Source of the DNA: Verrucomicrobiota bacterium
Lineage (GTDB): Bacteria > Chlamydiota > Chlamydiia > Chlamydiales > JAEYWL01
NCBI GenBank assembly: GCA_023428915.1
Contig: JAEYWL010000129.1
Location: forward strand, 1 to 27,852
Reading direction: 5' to 3'
Length of the DNA stretch: 27,852 nucleotides
Part shown: piece by piece, positions 14,340 through 20,914 of the stretch
Position numbering within the stretch: position 1 is the first letter of the stretch
Layout of the letters: every line of letters begins with the position of its first letter
The notes under the pieces: model-generated
Told to the model about the DNA's origin: nothing
Databases searched by the model: none
The model's input: only the letters and a program-made list of their open reading frames with translations
Program-made: the position numbers and the translations under genes

Positions 14340-16216
14340 GGCATTTCCCCTTTTGCCGCTTTGTCCATCAATAAAATATTACTTTGAATGGCATTGAGCA
14401 GGTATTGGTATTTTTTTAAACCAAGGGCGATTAAACGGGCATTTTTTTCCTGCTCGCTTAATTGCTGCTTATCATGGGTGATTTCTTGAAATTCACTATT
14501 TAACACATGCTGAATAACGACATTCAGGGTTTCAAGGAAGGCTGCATAGGCGGCTTCTTCCGTAAGCTCTGTTTCATATAAGGCAGCTAAACCGCTATGC
14601 AAAGAAGGTGGAATGGGCAAGCCTTGTTCATTCTGCTGTTCCACTTGCTTAAGATCTTCAATTAAATGTTTAAGGTTTGCCTCAGAACGCTTTAAACTTT
14701 CAAAGAGTTCTAGCAGCAAAGAAGCAACGTGCGACTCTGTTATCTCCGGCATATCCGCTTGCTGAATTTCTGCATGCACCCATCCTGCAAGGTCGTATTC
14801 ATTTTCTAAAAACTTTTCAGAAACAGTCTTAAGGGTTTGATTCGGGATAGTTTCCATTCCCAATCCGCCTTCCGTAGCATTTATAATGCTTAATTCAGGA
14901 TGGGTATAGGCAAAATTAGTGATCCAGCGCGATTCGGCGATCCACTTCCATTCGGTTTGAATAGGCTGCCCATCAATCCCCTGCCGTGTCACTAATTCCC
15001 CCTCTTCATAGCGGTTGGCTTGTGTTAACACTGTACTATCGCCAATCACACCCGGCGCATAGATTTGCTTATCCGTATAAGCTAAATCCATCCCTACCAA
15101 AATAATGGGATTGCAGCCCAAGGCATGTGCAATTCCCATTAGGAAGTTAATAACATTATGCCCTTCCTCTAATACGCCTTCTTCTCCAATTCCCAGCTGT
15201 TGCTCAGCCCAGCGTGCTGTCTCATAGCCTTCACTGCCATTAATATACAGCCTGGGGCCGCGAATTTGCTTAACAGCCTTATGGTACATCCGGCTGCGGT
15301 AGAAAAATGGAAGCTCAAAGGCTGAATTATCCAGCAGCCGATACTCTTGTGAAACGTTGGGGTCGATACCAGCCCCAAAATGAGGCATAACCCCTGCAGC
15401 ATTCAAAGCATTGATGGAAGAACCGCCTGCAAAAATAAGAGCTCGTTTATCTAACTTGCGCAAAAGTTCGGCATTTTTAGCAAGCGATGGACCTGCCCCG
15501 CAGATAATGGCAGGGATTTGCGGGAACTTTCCAAATAAAGCGCTGCCCCGGCAAGCCCCTGGCAAGCTAAGCAAGTTAGGGTAGAAGTTCTTATAAAACC
15601 CCACACCAAATTGCAGATACTCTTCAATAATGGAGCTTTTATGCGCCAGATCAAAACTAATGCCGAAATCTAAGCGTTCCGCTAATTCTGGATATTGTTT
15701 TCTGTAGGAAGGCAAGGCGGTAAAGTAGACTTTTTTTGCAAAAAAACGCCAGCAGAGCCAATTGTAAAAGGGATCTTTTTCATTCTCATAGTCAAAAAAA
15801 TGCAAAAAAACCTGGGGATCGGCCAGCAATTTCGCGCCCAGCTCTGTCTCTAAAAGACGATAGATAACAGCTAAATCCGTTTCAAGAAATACCAGATGCC
15901 TTTCAGAGTTTTCCTCTAACCATTTCCTAAGTTGCAGGTAGGCAAGTCCAAGCCCTACACCAAAAACAATAAGAACATCCGCCTCATCTAAGGGCAAACT
16001 GTTTGCCCACTCCTTTTGCTCGGCAGCTGCTCCCTCGTTAGCGTAAATAAAAAAACCCTCAGATTGTTGAGGGGTAATATGCAGATTATCTTCTTGCAAC
16101 TGTGTACGGCATGGCTGGACATGATCTATATCTATGAAAGAAAGTTGAACGGCAGCTTTGGGGTTTAAGAGCGCAAATGCTTCTATATTTGCTTGAAAGA
16201 GTTCCTCACTAGACAT
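14336..16216 (-). CDS. Motility-accessory-factor-like protein (Maf, DUF115/MptE-like)
   Basis: 626 residues. The central DUF115 domain is clear: IPAIICGAGPSLAKNAELLR (GAGPSL at 240-245), then GGSSINALNAAGVMPHFGAGID with Asp285, and ILVGMDLAYTDKQIYAPG further on. An N-terminal segment (about 78-140, VLIVFGVGLGLAYLQL) and a helical C-terminal region (about 470-620) complete the Maf layout. In Campylobacter, Helicobacter and Aeromonas, Maf proteins transfer pseudaminic or legionaminic acid to flagellin. No flagellar gene is visible, so the acceptor here must be something else or unknown. The start codon lies inside a perfect 14-bp stem (16211-16244). It is third gene of a four-gene operon and overlaps the YwqK-like gene. 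Confidence 0.85.
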   Translation of the reverse strand: MSSEELFQANIEAFALLNPKAAVQLSFIDIDHVQPCRTQLQEDNLHITPQQSEGFFIYANEGAAAEQKEWANSLPLDEADVLIVFGVGLGLAYLQLRKWLEENSERHLVFLETDLAVIYRLLETELGAKLLADPQVFLHFFDYENEKDPFYNWLCWRFFAKKVYFTALPSYRKQYPELAERLDFGISFDLAHKSSIIEEYLQFGVGFYKNFYPNLLSLPGACRGSALFGKFPQIPAIICGAGPSLAKNAELLRKLDKRALIFAGGSSINALNAAGVMPHFGAGIDPNVSQEYRLLDNSAFELPFFYRSRMYHKAVKQIRGPRLYINGSEGYETARWAEQQLGIGEEGVLEEGHNVINFLMGIAHALGCNPIILVGMDLAYTDKQIYAPGVIGDSTVLTQANRYEEGELVTRQGIDGQPIQTEWKWIAESRWITNFAYTHPELSIINATEGGLGMETIPNQTLKTVSEKFLENEYDLAGWVHAEIQQADMPEITESHVASLLLELFESLKRSEANLKHLIEDLKQVEQQNEQGLPIPPSLHSGLAALYETELTEEAAYAAFLETLNVVIQHVLNSEFQEITHDKQQLSEQEKNARLIALGLKKYQYLLNAIQSNILLMDKAAKGEMP

Positions 16217-16244
16217 CTTTCAAAACTCGCTTTGAAAGATGTCT
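16211..16244 (-). promoter_or_regulatory. Perfect hairpin over the Maf-like gene start codon
   Basis: AGACATCTTTCAAA (16211-16224) and its exact complement (16231-16244) enclose a 6-nt loop. The start codon complement (16214-16216) is within one arm and the stem ends one base short of the previous stop codon (16246-16248). In the mRNA the initiation region would be paired. Confidence 0.7.
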
Positions 16245-16245
16245 A

Positions 16246-16686
16246 TTACAGCTTTTTCCACTGTTCATTGTAACCGGTACCTTTAGCCATTCGTTTTTGT
16301 CGGGCGTGTACTTTTTTCTTAGACTTATCCTTCATCACTTCGGATAGGCTCGGACCTTTGGCAATAGCTTCCTCAGCCATAGGCTGGATAGCTATTAGCT
16401 CCTCTTTATAGTATTGGAGCTTTTCCCAAATTTCCCGATTTTCCTTATCTAAACCGGGCGGCGGCAAGCGCACACCATCTTTCACCTGTGTAAGTTTTGT
16501 ACCAGTTTCCTTAATTGTTTGGTTGCTTATTTTTTTAAATTCCTCAAGCATTTTTTTGATCTGGGCAATTTTGTAGTAAACCAGGTCGGAAACTTCAGGA
16601 TTAGGGGGGCGATGCTGATTGTCTTTAAGGAATTTTACTATTCTGCTGAGCTCTGCGAACACATTATCAAAGAAATTATTTTCCAT
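16246..16686 (-). CDS. Unknown charged helical protein, 146 aa
   Basis: No known domain. The product begins MENNFFDNVFAELSRIVKFL, is rich in Lys/Glu with helical segments, contains a RLPPPGLDKENREIW stretch near the middle, and ends in a strongly basic tail (KSKKKVHARQKRMAKGTGYN). The start at 16686 is chosen over an in-frame TTG at 16698 because GAGG lies 6 nt before this ATG. It starts 16 bp after the nuclease-fold gene ends and finishes 29 bp before the Maf-like gene, so it is part of that operon. The basic C-terminus could bind nucleic acid or an anionic partner, but nothing more specific can be said. Confidence 0.75.
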   Translation of the reverse strand: MENNFFDNVFAELSRIVKFLKDNQHRPPNPEVSDLVYYKIAQIKKMLEEFKKISNQTIKETGTKLTQVKDGVRLPPPGLDKENREIWEKLQYYKEELIAIQPMAEEAIAKGPSLSEVMKDKSKKKVHARQKRMAKGTGYNEQWKKL

Positions 16687-16702
16687 AGCATTCCTCAAAA
16701 AC

Positions 16703-17155
16703 TTATGTTGGTTTCAGCGAAGCAAGCAGGTCGGCATATGGCGGCAATACCGGCTGGAATTGGTATTCATTGCGAGAATCTTGCCAACCTAGACGGCACT
16801 CCTGCCCGTTGACTAGCGCCACAAAACAGGCCTGTATATAGTAATTATACCCTATCAATTGTTTTAGCATATAGGATTGTAATGGAACAGCCTTGCACTC
16901 AATAAGCAATAGAGGAAATAAATTGGCTTCTGCTTGCTGGTTCTTGGCAAAACATAGAATGTCCACCCGGCGCTGCGGGATTTTAAAAGGTACACCCTGC
17001 AAATGGGGCAATCTGCTGATTTCCCTTTCTAAAGCCAGACATTCTTTGGGATAGCCCAATTCTTGCGTCATTTTAGCCAAAAGGCTCTGGCGTACAAGCT
17101 CTTCGGGAGAATCGGGAATAAGCTTATTGCGAAATGGACAATACTGCTGCGGCAT
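16703..17155 (-). CDS. HsdR N-terminal-like PD-(D/E)XK fold protein, 150 aa
   Basis: The short protein matches the type I restriction enzyme R N-terminal domain: helix PEELVRQSLLAKMTQELGYP near the start, RRVDILCF with Asp65, and LLLIECKA with Glu86 and Lys88. Those are the D...ExK residues of the PD-(D/E)XK nuclease fold. It lacks the helicase portion of a real HsdR (about 1000 residues), and no HsdM or HsdS is nearby, so it is a stand-alone protein and not a restriction system. Such proteins occur as isolated genes in chlamydiae and Bacteroidetes, with no function known to me. It is first gene of the operon; the ribosome site is weak. Confidence 0.8.
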   Translation of the reverse strand: MPQQYCPFRNKLIPDSPEELVRQSLLAKMTQELGYPKECLALEREISRLPHLQGVPFKIPQRRVDILCFAKNQQAEANLFPLLLIECKAVPLQSYMLKQLIGYNYYIQACFVALVNGQECRLGWQDSRNEYQFQPVLPPYADLLASLKPT

Positions 17156-17205
17156 AGGCTTTATTTAAAGGACCTGGAAGATGGTGTAGAAGCCTTTATT
17201 TATAA

Positions 17206-17298
17206 ATTAAACACGAAGACGCAAAGGCACAAAGATAAAATTCTTAATCTGCTATGTTAAATATCTCTTTGTGTCCTTACGCCTTCGGGTTTAAATTA
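17206..17298. repeat. Hairpin repeat with ACACGAAGACGCAAAGGCACAAAG-type arms
   Basis: The left arm (about 17206-17239) and right arm (about 17262-17298) are imperfect inverted copies of roughly 34-37 bp around a short centre. The core GCAAAGGCACAAAG also occurs, inverted, at about 4060-4073, and a related CTTCTTTGCGTTTAA lies at about 20831-20845 beside the other repeats. It is MITE-like with no coding capacity. Confidence 0.65.
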
Positions 17299-17341
17299 AT
17301 GATTTTGCTATCTTTTCTTAAATTCACTTGTCCATTTTAAC

Positions 17342-17370
17342 AAAAAGCTCAATTTTGCCACCAAGCTTTT
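17342..17370 (-). terminator. Possible terminator of hpf
   Basis: On the minus strand AAAAGCT (overlapping the stop codon) can pair with AGCTTTT across a 14-nt loop, ending in five T residues. The stem is short and AT-rich. Confidence 0.3.
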
Positions 17371-18001
17371 AGGTTTCCACTTCGATGACAGCGAAGTTGC
17401 CGTCATTGCGGCGGTACATAACCTTCAATTTCAAATCCTCCTCGCCGCGGTACAGCAAGAAAGCATCGCCGGAAAGCTCCATTTTCATAATTGCTTCATC
17501 GTGACGGAGATTTCTTAAATGGCGCTTTTCTGTTTTTACCACTTGATGCGGACGATATCTTTCATACAATTCACGCTCATGATCTGTTTCATGCTCGAAA
17601 CTGCTTTCTTCATCTTCTTCAATGCGATTGAGCACATTGACATTCATCTCAATGCTTTTATGGCCGCGTGCTTGATGATCTTGCAGTTTGTTCTTATAGC
17701 GGCGCAGCTGGGCTAAAATCTTATCAATGGCCTTATCGATGGAAGCGTACATATCATCGGTAGACGCTTGGCTGACAATTTTAACGTCATTTACCTTTAA
17801 AATAATTTCGACCCGATGCTCATTGCGAATAATGTCCATAGTGACAAAAACGTCGATAATCCTGTTGGAAAACCGCTCGATCTTTGTAATTTTCTCCATG
17901 GCATAATTTTTCATCGCCTCGGTAACTAACACATTTCTACCAGTGATCGAGATGTTATATCCTTCGTCTACAAATTCTTGCGCTTTCTCTTTTCTGCTCA
18001 T
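17369..18001 (-). CDS. hpf: Ribosome hibernation promoting factor, long form
   Basis: 210 residues. The N-terminal S30AE/YfiA domain (about 15-115, NISITGRNVLVTEAMKNYAM onward, with the DDMYASIDKAIDKILAQLRRYK helix) binds the decoding site. A linker rich in Glu/His follows, and then the C-terminal dimerisation domain (about 150-210, HQVVKTEKRHLRNLRHDEAI, FLLYRGEEDLKLKVMYRRNDG). Long HPF joins two 70S ribosomes into inactive 100S dimers, which would suit the resting elementary-body stage (inference). The start at 18001 is preferred: GAGAGG lies 5 nt upstream, and the longer frame to 18172 would run into the tRNA-Arg gene. Confidence 0.93.
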   Translation of the reverse strand: MSRKEKAQEFVDEGYNISITGRNVLVTEAMKNYAMEKITKIERFSNRIIDVFVTMDIIRNEHRVEIILKVNDVKIVSQASTDDMYASIDKAIDKILAQLRRYKNKLQDHQARGHKSIEMNVNVLNRIEEDEESSFEHETDHERELYERYRPHQVVKTEKRHLRNLRHDEAIMKMELSGDAFLLYRGEEDLKLKVMYRRNDGNFAVIEVET

Positions 18002-18141
18002 GCTGACCTCTCTGTTGCAAAATCTGATAATAAAAGCTTTAACCATTTTGCAGCTTTGGCCGTGAATGGCAACAAAAAAATTTAAAAAGGGGAAAATTTG
18101 CTTTTTTGAGGGATTTTGTGGAATAATTTGAAGGTAAAAAG

Positions 18142-18215
18142 CGCACCGAAGAGGGCTCGAACCTCTAACCACCCGGTTCGAAGCCGGGTACTCTATCCGA
18201 TTGAGCTATCGGTGC
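18142..18215 (-). tRNA. tRNA-Arg (anticodon UCG)
   Basis: A 74-nt cloverleaf on the minus strand. The acceptor GCACCGA pairs with TCGGTGC, then discriminator G. The anticodon stem CCCGG/CCGGG encloses the loop CTTCGAA, giving TCG. The T-loop is GTTCGAGCC. The 3' CCA is not encoded, and a run of five T follows, which could help end transcription. Confidence 0.96.
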
Positions 18216-18287
18216 AATGCTGAAATATTACCGGTCTTTACTTTTTTGGTGTAGCAAAAACCCCTCTTTACTGGAATAATTCAAAAC

Positions 18288-18971
18288 ATGGAACCCTATA
18301 TCTGCCAAGGTGTGGTCTTAAAGGCTTGGCCGCATAAAGACTGGGATTTAATCCTTTCCCTTTTTACCGGCCAATATGGAATTATCAAAGTTTACATTAA
18401 GGGAGGAAAAAATCCCAAAAGATTATTGCAAGCTGTTTGTACCCCATTGACCCTTTCTGAGTTTGTATTGAAGAGCAGCCCTCACAGTGAATTTTTCCAG
18501 CTTAAAGAAGCCACGGTTTTGCAAATGCATTTGGCCCTTAGGGAAAATCTGGCAAGCCTGCAAGCCGCAAGTGAAATGACCCACGCTTTAGAAGTATCGC
18601 AACTTCCCGGAAAACCGGATCCTTTACTATTCTCTCTGCTCTGCCTCTATTTGCATCTGATTCCCGCAAACCCTATGGCTTTTGCAGCCTCATTCTACTT
18701 AAAAATTTTACTGCATGAGGGCCTACTGCTCCTGACTCATTCCTGCCCAAAGTGCGGTATTGTTCTGGCTGAAGATGCATTTTTAGCCCCATCAGGCTGT
18801 TATTGCCCAAATCACCGCCCTCAAGAAAGTTTGCATTTAGAAGACGAAGAACTCTTTTTCCTATTGGCATTAGCCGAAAAGCGCTCCTCGAGGAACATTG
18901 CCGCTTTACCTGCAACGCAGCGATTTTTAACTAAAATCCGCAGCTTTTTTATGTCCACCTGCCATAATTAG
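18288..18971 (+). CDS. recO: DNA repair protein RecO
   Basis: 227 residues. The N-terminal OB-fold (CQGVVLKAWPHKDWDLILSLFTGQYGIIKVYIKGGKN, residues 6-42) is typical of RecO, which anneals strands and loads RecA with RecR on SSB-coated DNA. A helical domain follows, and then a zinc-ribbon-like region with Cys153-x2-Cys156 and Cys171-x-Cys173 plus His176; the last pair has an unusual spacing. The ATG at 18288 has no strong ribosome site. recO close to a YagE/DUF155 gene and yidD is a chlamydial arrangement. Confidence 0.92.
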   Translation: MEPYICQGVVLKAWPHKDWDLILSLFTGQYGIIKVYIKGGKNPKRLLQAVCTPLTLSEFVLKSSPHSEFFQLKEATVLQMHLALRENLASLQAASEMTHALEVSQLPGKPDPLLFSLLCLYLHLIPANPMAFAASFYLKILLHEGLLLLTHSCPKCGIVLAEDAFLAPSGCYCPNHRPQESLHLEDEELFFLLALAEKRSSRNIAALPATQRFLTKIRSFFMSTCHN

Positions 18972-18998
18972 ATTGCGAACTATCCTAGGGCTTGCTAT

Positions 18999-19004
18999 TA
19001 TAAT
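18999..19004 (+). promoter_or_regulatory. -10 box of tRNA-Leu
   Basis: A perfect TATAAT lies 8 bp before the mature tRNA 5' end, so transcription would begin at or just before it. A TTGCGA at 18973-18978 is a -35 candidate, but its 20-bp spacing is long. Confidence 0.5.
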
Positions 19005-19012
19005 AGTCTCAA

Positions 19013-19095
19013 GCGAAAGTGGCGGAATGGTATACGCGCTACTTTGAGGTGGTAGTGAGAGAAATCTCGTAGGGGTTCAAGTCCCCTCTTTCGCA
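19013..19095 (+). tRNA. tRNA-Leu (anticodon GAG)
   Basis: An 83-nt class II tRNA with a long variable arm (GTGAGAGAAATCTCGT). The acceptor GCGAAAG pairs with CTTTCGC, discriminator A. The anticodon loop TTGAGGT gives GAG, reading CUC/CUU. The T-arm is GGGGTTCAAGTCCCC. The 3' CCA is not encoded. Confidence 0.96.
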
Positions 19096-19140
19096 ATCGT
19101 ACCAGACCCGCAAAAGTACCGGGTCGAGGCAATCACACTT

Positions 19141-19932
19141 ATGCGTTGTTTATGCTGCTGTACAGCAGCTTCATATGATACATCCCGCCTATTCAAAAGC
19201 CTAAATGAGCGCTTTCCGTGCACAATCCATCGCGGGGTTATCCATATTGAAGTACCTTCCGCAAATGGCAGGGCCAACATTTTTTATTTCCCGTATGGCA
19301 GCATTGTCTGTTGGGGCCTCACTGAAAAAGAAGAAAAGATCTACCTGGAAGAATTAAGAGGGTATGAAAATACTTCCTTGGAAAATAGTGAAACCGATCT
19401 TTTTTCATACACCCTCGGGGAAACCCCAAAAGTGTATAAAGATGAAATCTTCCTGCTAGACACGACCACGCTGACACTATTGGCAATTTCCCACGGTTTA
19501 GCCCAGTCGGTAAAACTAGCAGCCTTTGAAACCGCTATCCAAAAGACCTTCAACTCTACCAAGCATATTCCGGAAGACTTAGCCAAATGGGGACGCATCC
19601 CCTTAAAACGCAGCGAAATCCGCAAGAAAATGGGCGAATTGTTTATCGAACGCACTTCGGTCAACTTGCATTTTGACGTCCTGGACACCCCGGAATTTTT
19701 CTGGGAGCATTCTGAGCTAGAATACCTCTACACCATGATCGCCAATTATCTCGACATTAGATCAAGGGTAGAGATTTTGAACCAGCGCTTAGATGTCGTT
19801 CATGAATTGTTCGGCATGTTGGGCAATGAATTAAATCATCAGCATTCAAGCCGCTTGGAGTGGACCATCATCTGGTTGATTTTAATTGAAGTAGGGCTTA
19901 CCCTCCTGCGCGATGTGTTTCAGATTATATGA
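19141..19932 (+). CDS. YagE/RMND1 (DUF155) family membrane protein
   Basis: 263 residues of the DUF155 family (bacterial YagE-like, eukaryotic Sif2/RMND1). The diagnostic parts are IFYFPYGSIVCWGLTEKEEK (about 48-67), a long amphipathic helical region with GELFIERTSVNLHFDVLDTPEFFW, RVEILNQRLDVVHELFGML, and a C-terminal hydrophobic helix (EWTIIWLILIEVGLTLLRDVFQII) expected to sit in the membrane. The bacterial role is unknown; RMND1 supports mitochondrial translation. The N-terminus is unusually Cys-rich (MRCLCCCTAASYDTSRLFK, with Cys3, 5, 6, 7). GAGG at 19125-19128 is rather far from this ATG, so the start is less sure. It overlaps yidD by ATGA. Confidence 0.85.
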   Translation: MRCLCCCTAASYDTSRLFKSLNERFPCTIHRGVIHIEVPSANGRANIFYFPYGSIVCWGLTEKEEKIYLEELRGYENTSLENSETDLFSYTLGETPKVYKDEIFLLDTTTLTLLAISHGLAQSVKLAAFETAIQKTFNSTKHIPEDLAKWGRIPLKRSEIRKKMGELFIERTSVNLHFDVLDTPEFFWEHSELEYLYTMIANYLDIRSRVEILNQRLDVVHELFGMLGNELNHQHSSRLEWTIIWLILIEVGLTLLRDVFQII

Positions 19933-20138
19933 AAAAACTAGGTTTATTCTTAATTAAAGTCTACCAACTCACTATGCGCCCTTTTGTGGGCCAAGCTTGC
20001 CGGTTTTACCCCTCATGCTCCGATTACACCTATGAGGCCATAGAAAAATATGGCATCTGCAAAGGCACCTTCCTTGGCGTTAAGCGCATCTGCAAGTGCA
20101 ACCCCTTCCACCCCGGCGGCCCCGACCTCGTCCCCTAG
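19929..20138 (+). CDS. yidD: Membrane protein insertion efficiency factor YidD
   Basis: A complete 69-residue YidD: an amphipathic N-terminal helix (MKKLGLFLIKVYQLTMRPF), the hallmark CRFYPSCSDYTYEAIEKYG, and the terminal CNPFHPGGPDLVP. It sits at the inner membrane and aids insertion with YidC. Its ATG overlaps the stop of the DUF155 gene by four bases, so the two are translationally coupled. A dense block of repeats starts just downstream. Confidence 0.96.
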   Translation: MKKLGLFLIKVYQLTMRPFVGQACRFYPSCSDYTYEAIEKYGICKGTFLGVKRICKCNPFHPGGPDLVP

Positions 20139-20212
20139 CCCAAATCTCGTCCTGTGCCCGAAAATAACGTAACAGTGACTAAAAAGAAACGAATCATAAA
20201 GTCCGAATCAGA

Positions 20213-20446
20213 CGCTTAAATGTGGACAATGGACCTTAACGACACCATGAGACAGTTGCATTAGTCTGAGTGAAGCGCTTAAATGGACAATGGACCTTAA
20301 TGACGCCATGGACCTTATCGACTTAATAGACTAAGCGCCAATTGCTTGTCGTAAATGTCTTTGGCGTCGTTAAGGTCCATAATGTCATTTGATATAGCTA
20401 AATCTGACTTTTGCAACTGTCTCCCATGGACCTTAACGACACTATA
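20213..20446. repeat. GGACCTTAA-type repeat cluster (family 2, copy 1)
   Basis: Two direct units (20213-20249 and 20276-20310, core GACAATGGACCTTAA) are followed by 20303-20423, which matches the complement of 27732-27852 in 117 of 121 positions. Within the cluster AGACAGTTGCA (about 20250) and TGCAACTGTCT (about 20412) form long-range inverted arms, and GGCGTCGTTAAGGTCCAT is the complement of the ATGGACCTTAAYGACGCC motif. No coding capacity is seen. Confidence 0.85.
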
Positions 20447-20450
20447 CTGT

Positions 20451-20826
20451 TACCCACATCTTTTTCTTGACGTTATCTATTGTGTCGCTGCTCCCGCAGC
20501 TCAATCTAATATTCTTATAAACCCCACGTTCCGACATCTGCAGGGAGAACCCTGTAGATGTCTTCACGCGGGGCTGCTGCAGTGCCATCGCTTCCGCGAT
20601 GGTTAAAATGATTTATTTAAATACAGTAGACAGTATTTTTAAAAAAAGTAATTTACATAACATTCCATTTCCGAAGGCTTTTCGGAGCATCGCGGAAGCG
20701 ATGCAAGTGCAGCAGCCCCACGTGAAGGCCTTTAGGCCGGAACGTGGGGTTATAATGGGTATACATTTTGAGCTGCGGCGAGCAGCGACACAATAGATAA
20801 CGTCAAGAAAAAGATATGCGTAAAAG
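20451..20826. repeat. Hairpin-array repeat, copy 2 (both inverted arms)
   Basis: The left arm (20451-20608) is nearly the same as 4084-4241. The right arm (about 20690-20826) is its inverted counterpart, and a centre of about 80 bp separates them. Both arms keep the stem-loops GCTGC/GCAGC, CCCCACG-framed and CATCGC-TTCC-GCGATG. The apical hairpin differs: GACATCTGCAGGG in the left arm, GGCCTTTAGGCC-like in the right arm. An apparent open frame across it is not credible as a gene. With the family-2 cluster, it fills the 776-bp gap between yidD and pckG. Confidence 0.85.
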
Positions 20827-20914
20827 TTTTGCTTCTTTGCGTTTAATTAGATAAATACCTTCAAGAGCAAGCTATAGGACAAATAACATTCCGCCTTTGC
20901 CTTTTACTTTTGCC

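Noticed and set aside
16703..17155. Type I restriction-modification system
   Set aside because: Only an HsdR N-terminal-like fold is present; no helicase, methylase or specificity subunit.
18056..18071. Possible sigma-54 promoter TTGGCC...TGGCA
   Set aside because: GG and GC are 9 bp apart instead of 10, the flanks are poor, and the orientation does not lead directly to a gene.
18002..18172. 57-codon N-terminal extension of hpf
   Set aside because: It would run into tRNA-Arg, and the ATG at 18001 has a strong ribosome site and the expected family N-terminus.
20213..20446. CRISPR array
   Set aside because: Repeat units vary in length and orientation, spacers are not uniform, and no cas gene is present.
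20355..20796. Two short plus-strand open frames
   Set aside because: Both lie entirely in repeat sequence and end in hairpin arms; the encoded peptides have no family features.
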